This document shows positions 15,274 through 18,424 of a DNA stretch of 18,424 nt, piece by piece. Numbering within the stretch: position 1 is the stretch's first letter; each line of letters begins with the position of its first letter. The stretch covers positions 1,573,236 to 1,591,659 of the forward strand of contig CP070839.1 of the NCBI GenBank assembly GCA_020341875.1, written 5' to 3'. This DNA comes from Candidatus Zixiibacteriota bacterium (GTDB taxonomy: Bacteria > Zixibacteria > MSB-5A5 > SM1-73). The notes beneath the pieces were generated by a model. It was not told where the DNA came from. It saw only the letters and a program-made list of their open reading frames with translations, and searched no databases. A program made the position numbers and the translations under genes.

Positions 15274-15648
15274 TTAGGGAACGTCCTTTTGTCTCCTAAA
15301 AAAGACCAGATGGGAAGGGCACTTACAGTCGCTTGACCCGAACCCGGGGACTATCACTTCCGCTCCTGGCATTGCTAATGTCTCCGAAGACAAAGAGCAT
15401 TCATCTTTCCTCTCGTTGGTCAAAGGAAAAACTGCCGTCACCGAAGCATGATCCAAGAGATAGTCTATGTGCCAGAAACGTCTCTTCTCTTTTCGCAGAT
15501 GCCTCTTCACTCTTCCCTCAAGTCCTTTTTTGGCACTGCCGGTGTAAACGTAGTAGCCCTTTGGAAATCTGAATCTTCCCCTCTTCCCGATCTGGATATG
15601 AGCCGATTCCGGCAGATGGATTAAGAGTTGATATAGACCTTTTTGCAT
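15274..15648 (-). CDS. DUF123 GIY-YIG-like nuclease-domain protein
   Basis: 124 residues, the full length of a DUF123 domain, a relative of GIY-YIG nucleases that in some archaea is fused to endonuclease III. Visible are GLYQLLIHL at the start, GYYVYTG (31-37), Arg46 in GRVKRHL, FWHIDYLL (58-65), ECSL (83-86) and PGFGSSDCKCPSHLVFF (101-117). A DNA repair role is suggested by the archaeal fusion but is not proved for stand-alone proteins. The ATG lies 18 nt after the cystathionine-enzyme stop and has only a poor ribosome binding site, so coupling to the upstream gene is likely. A TAAAAAAAAA run follows the stop. Confidence 0.88.
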   Translation of the reverse strand: MQKGLYQLLIHLPESAHIQIGKRGRFRFPKGYYVYTGSAKKGLEGRVKRHLRKEKRRFWHIDYLLDHASVTAVFPLTNERKDECSLSSETLAMPGAEVIVPGFGSSDCKCPSHLVFFRRQKDVP

Positions 15649-15666
15649 CCGGTCAGAAGTCAGTCA

Positions 15667-16845
15667 TTAGATATTCTTGAGGGCCTGTTCTAAGTCTTCA
15701 AGTAGATCCTGTTCATCCTCGATGCCGCAGGAGAGGCGGACCATTCCCGGCGTCACATCGGCCCTTTTCAGTTCCTCCTCATCGAAGCCCCAGTGGGAGG
15801 TTAGAACCGGCAGACAGGCCAAGGATTCCACTCCGCCCAGGCTGGTAGCGTTGATGAAGACCTTCAGGCTGTCCGCAACCTTTCCGGCTGACTCTAAGCC
15901 TCCCCTCACCTCAAAGCAGACCATCCCTCCGAAGCCCCTCATCTGGCTTTTTGCCAGATCGTGTTGGGCAGAGCCGGTCAGGCCCGGATAGAATACCCGG
16001 CTCACCTTGTCGTGTGCCGACAGGAATTCGGCCACCTTCATGCCGTTTTTGTTTTGCCGGTCCACCCTGACGGCCAGGGTCTTCAGACCCCGCAGCAGGA
16101 GAAAGGCCCCGAAGGGATCGATGCATCCGCCCATCATCTTCATGGTCTCTATGGCTCTGTCTGTAACCTTCTTTGGACCGACTATGACCCCTGCCACCAG
16201 GTCGCTGTGACCTCCCAGATACTTGGTTCCGCTGTGAACCACGAAGTCCGCTCCCAGGGACAGGGGACTCTGGTTGTATGGGGTAGCAAAGGTATTGTCT
16301 ATCGCCACCGGTACCTCGCTCTCCCTGGCGATCTCCACGATCCTTCTTATGTCCGCCACCTTGAGATTGGGATTGGTCGGGGTCTCGCAGAAAAAGAGCC
16401 TGGTATTGTCGTTGAGTAAGCCCTTCGCTTCATCGATTCTTCCCGGGTCCACGAAGTGAACCTTGATGCCGAGCCTAGCAAAGGTATCCTTGAAAAGATG
16501 AAAAGTGCCTCCATAGACCGGCTCGGTGCTGATAATCTCCTCGCCCGAGGAGGCCAGGGTCAAGGCGAGCGTCGATACGGCCGCCATGCCGGAGGAGACC
16601 ACCAAAGCGGCTTCCCCTCCCTCCAAAGCAGCCATTTTCTTCTCCACCACAGCCACGGTGGGGTTTCCGTAGCGGGTATAGAGATACTTGGATGGGTCCC
16701 CTTTCTGATACTCAATCACCTCCGCCGTGTTCCTGAAGGCAAATGTGGAGGTCTGGTAAATCGGCGTTGTCACCGCTCCGGGTGGAGAAAACTCTTCCTC
16801 CCCGGCGTGGATGGCCAGGGTGGATAATCTGTACTTCCTTTCCAT
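15667..16845 (-). CDS. Cystathionine gamma-synthase/lyase family PLP enzyme
   Basis: 392 residues, the normal length for the Cys/Met metabolism PLP family. The PLP-binding lysine is K208 in HSGTKYLGGHSD; other signatures are YTRYGNPT (56-63), SSGMAAVS, ETPTNPN (154-160), D183 in AIDNTF, and SLGGVESL near the end. The Glu in GGVESL argues for cystathionine gamma-synthase or gamma-lyase rather than methionine gamma-lyase, and the residue after the VYG motif is Gly, not the Cys of methionine gamma-lyases. It would work in the cytoplasm in methionine synthesis or cysteine production. The ATG has GAGAGG 7 nt upstream. It follows the TlpA-like gene by 33 nt and precedes the DUF123 gene by 18 nt, so the three probably form an operon. 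Confidence 0.93.
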   Translation of the reverse strand: MERKYRLSTLAIHAGEEEFSPPGAVTTPIYQTSTFAFRNTAEVIEYQKGDPSKYLYTRYGNPTVAVVEKKMAALEGGEAALVVSSGMAAVSTLALTLASSGEEIISTEPVYGGTFHLFKDTFARLGIKVHFVDPGRIDEAKGLLNDNTRLFFCETPTNPNLKVADIRRIVEIARESEVPVAIDNTFATPYNQSPLSLGADFVVHSGTKYLGGHSDLVAGVIVGPKKVTDRAIETMKMMGGCIDPFGAFLLLRGLKTLAVRVDRQNKNGMKVAEFLSAHDKVSRVFYPGLTGSAQHDLAKSQMRGFGGMVCFEVRGGLESAGKVADSLKVFINATSLGGVESLACLPVLTSHWGFDEEELKRADVTPGMVRLSCGIEDEQDLLEDLEQALKNI

Positions 16846-16878
16846 ATCTTACCTCTCTTTGGGAGTGTCGGGTCTATC

Positions 16879-17421
16879 TCATTCTGCAAGCAACGAACGC
16901 AGGCTCTCCTCCAGTTGCTCCGATTCGAAGGAGCCGTCGAATCTTTCTCGAATCTTGCCCTTTCTATCGATGATAAGCGTGGTTGGCACTCCTTGGAAGT
17001 CCTTCCCTGAGGACCCAGCCGACAAAGTGGCGAAAATCTCCCGGTCGCCTCTCAGGATGGCATAGGAGATATCGTATTTCTTCACGAACGGTCCTACGAT
17101 CTCTAGGCTGTCCTTGTCTAAGGCGATGCCGATCACGTGCACACCGCTGTCCTTATATCTTGAATGAAGATCATTCAGCTTGGGCGTCTCCTCCAGGCAA
17201 GGGGGACACCAGGTAGCCCAGAAGTTCAGCACCACCACCTCCCCTCTGTAATCCTTCAGGCCATGCGTCTTTCCCTCTAGATCGGGAAGGTTGAAATCAA
17301 AATCGTTACTCGGACTGCTATCGTGCGGATTGCCACCACAGTGGATCAGGATCAGGGAGAGCAACAAGCAAATGAGGAGCTCTGAATCTTTCATTCTTTG
17401 GCTCAAGTCCGATTCGCGCAT
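16879..17421 (-). CDS. TlpA/ResA-like thioredoxin, probably membrane anchored
   Basis: 180 residues. A hydrophobic segment (about 15-27) ends in LILIHC28GG, a possible lipobox although His at -1 is unusual; the alternative is an uncleaved anchor. Residues about 40-180 form a thioredoxin fold with the active site W71-CPPC75, LNFWATW before it and the cis-proline loop GVPTT (P146). It should act as a thiol-disulfide reductase outside the cytoplasm, as ResA/TlpA proteins do in cytochrome maturation or disulfide reduction. The start is uncertain: ATG 17421 or an in-frame ATG at 17394 (M10), neither with a clear ribosome binding site. It is the first gene of the run ending with the DUF362 gene. 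Confidence 0.88.
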   Translation of the reverse strand: MRESDLSQRMKDSELLICLLLSLILIHCGGNPHDSSPSNDFDFNLPDLEGKTHGLKDYRGEVVVLNFWATWCPPCLEETPKLNDLHSRYKDSGVHVIGIALDKDSLEIVGPFVKKYDISYAILRGDREIFATLSAGSSGKDFQGVPTTLIIDRKGKIRERFDGSFESEQLEESLRSLLAE

Positions 17422-17594
17422 TCGAGGTTAAATCAGCAAAAGCCGCCGCAAACTCCCCGTAATGAATATCCTTTTGGCCACACAGGCAAGGGAAAAGTTA
17501 TTTTTCTTGGGACAGGGAGGCGATTCGGGGGCGGGTGAGAAGGCTACAGATCCAGACGGCCGCGCAAATGAGACATCACGCTGCAAGGGGCCAT

Positions 17595-18424
17595 TCAATA
17601 GATCAGATCGGGATCGAAGTTGACCAGAATGAATCCGCGACCCTGCAAATAGCTGACGATCTCCCCGATATAGTTGTAGGTCACCGTAGGGTGTTCGTGG
17701 AAAATCAGAATGGCGGGATAAGGATGGAGCTGCGGATTCTCTCTGGTGTTCCAGCCTTCAAGGATATCTGCTGCCCGGCTCTTGACCTTACCAGGTGAGG
17801 AGGTCCGGAAATCAAACACCAGCTCGCCGCCGCAGATCCTGGCACCGATTTTCTCAGCTTCTTTCTCAAATCGCTCCCCTTTCTTCAAGTACCTGGCCCG
17901 GATCATCCTCTCCGGCGTTGTGCCGAGCGCTTTGACGATTTCCTCCTCCCACAGAAGGATGTTCTCCTCGATCTCCTCCGCCTTCGTCCTCTTGCGCGCT
18001 CGGCGCTCGAGTTCAAGGGCACGGTTGAACACCAGATGTCCGTTCTCATCTACAAGTCGGGCAAGTTCCGGGAACTGGTGGATTTTGGAGGTTCTCTGGA
18101 AAAAGGCCGCCCTGACCGGCTCACCGTTATGGTAGAGACTCTTGAGCACACCTACTATCTTTTCTGTCTTTTCCGGCAGAGGTCCATCGTCGAAAGTCAG
18201 CACGAACTGAGTCTCCAGAACGGTAAGAAAGGCCGAGTCGCGGTAGGTCTCCTCTAACTCAACAGGGGTGAACTCGACCAGGATTCTCACGTCGTTGGTG
18301 AGCTGACTCCCTTTTATGCCCTCGACCTTAAACTCACAGGAGATCGGTGCTTCCACCTTTTGGAGGAACCAGGAGGAGTCCAATTGTTCATACTCAGAGC
18401 TGTCTCCCTTGACCCATACCTTTA
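17595..18424 (-). CDS. NodB-type polysaccharide deacetylase-like protein, degenerate (5' end outside window)
   Basis: The frame stays open to the window end, so the protein continues upstream; the first in-window start would be TTG at 18383, and the numbering follows it. Residues about 57-262 have the fold of NodB deacetylases: VLTFDDG (61-67), VRAAFF (90-95), VDENGHLVF (111-119) and ILIFHEHPT near the end. The catalytic Asp65/66 and the late His remain. The metal-binding pair of motif 2 (normally NHTxxH) reads NRALEL (120-125), so both His are replaced, and motif 3 (R-x-P-Y-G) reads RARYLKKG. A non-catalytic or altered role is likely. The N-terminal part before 57 is a beta-rich domain I do not recognise. 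A 173-nt gap follows before the TlpA-like gene. Confidence 0.75.
   Translation of the reverse strand, partial: KVWVKGDSSEYEQLDSSWFLQKVEAPISCEFKVEGIKGSQLTNDVRILVEFTPVELEETYRDSAFLTVLETQFVLTFDDGPLPEKTEKIVGVLKSLYHNGEPVRAAFFQRTSKIHQFPELARLVDENGHLVFNRALELERRARKRTKAEEIEENILLWEEEIVKALGTTPERMIRARYLKKGERFEKEAEKIGARICGGELVFDFRTSSPGKVKSRAADILEGWNTRENPQLHPYPAILIFHEHPTVTYNYIGEIVSYLQGRGFILVNFDPDLIY

Overview
The window carries twelve complete protein genes, one gene cut at each end, and several gene-free stretches built from hairpin-forming repeats. I see no rRNA, tRNA, CRISPR array, transposase or phage gene. The organism is a bacterium. The best clue is the 868-residue secreted protein at 2033-4639, whose C-terminal 85 residues start with YPNPFNPST and form the FlgD-like, type IX secretion type sorting domain. 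That domain is common in the Bacteroidetes/FCB group and related candidate phyla (WOR-3, Zixibacteria, Eisenbacteria and similar). GTG starts are frequent (nitrilase, FeoB, PepSY protein, DMT transporter). I would call it an uncultured FCB-like lineage but cannot name a phylum.

Layout, left to right. 2-1939 (+) is the end of a large alpha/beta hydrolase of the prolyl-oligopeptidase type, with a 13-bp hairpin terminator shared with the convergent gene. 2033-4639 (-) is an exported AttH/CrtC-like lipocalin fused to a propeller-like region and a sorting tail. 4640-5353 holds no gene: a hairpin in the presumed leader of the AttH gene, a strong intrinsic terminator, and two tandem 26-bp palindromic units. 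5354-6615 (-) is a two-gene unit, a nitrilase-family hydrolase overlapping a stand-alone response regulator. A divergent gap separates it from an MFS permease (6897-8219, +). 8220-8732, between the converging MFS and feoB genes, is packed with hairpin repeats, including two 93-94-bp copies of one structured unit whose stem differences partly keep base pairing.

From 18424 down to 8733 every gene lies on the minus strand. In transcription order: a degenerate NodB-type deacetylase (5' end outside the window), a TlpA/ResA-like thioredoxin, a cystathionine gamma-synthase/lyase, a DUF123 GIY-YIG-like protein, a DUF362 double [4Fe-4S] protein, a DMT permease, then the iron block: Fur-family regulator, FeoA, a PepSY-type membrane protein overlapping feoA by 4 nt, and an unusually short FeoB. 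The iron block is the most coherent functional unit: ferrous-iron uptake (FeoA, FeoB), a candidate membrane reductase to supply Fe(II) (PepSY protein), and a regulator with a Fur-box-like palindrome at its own start.
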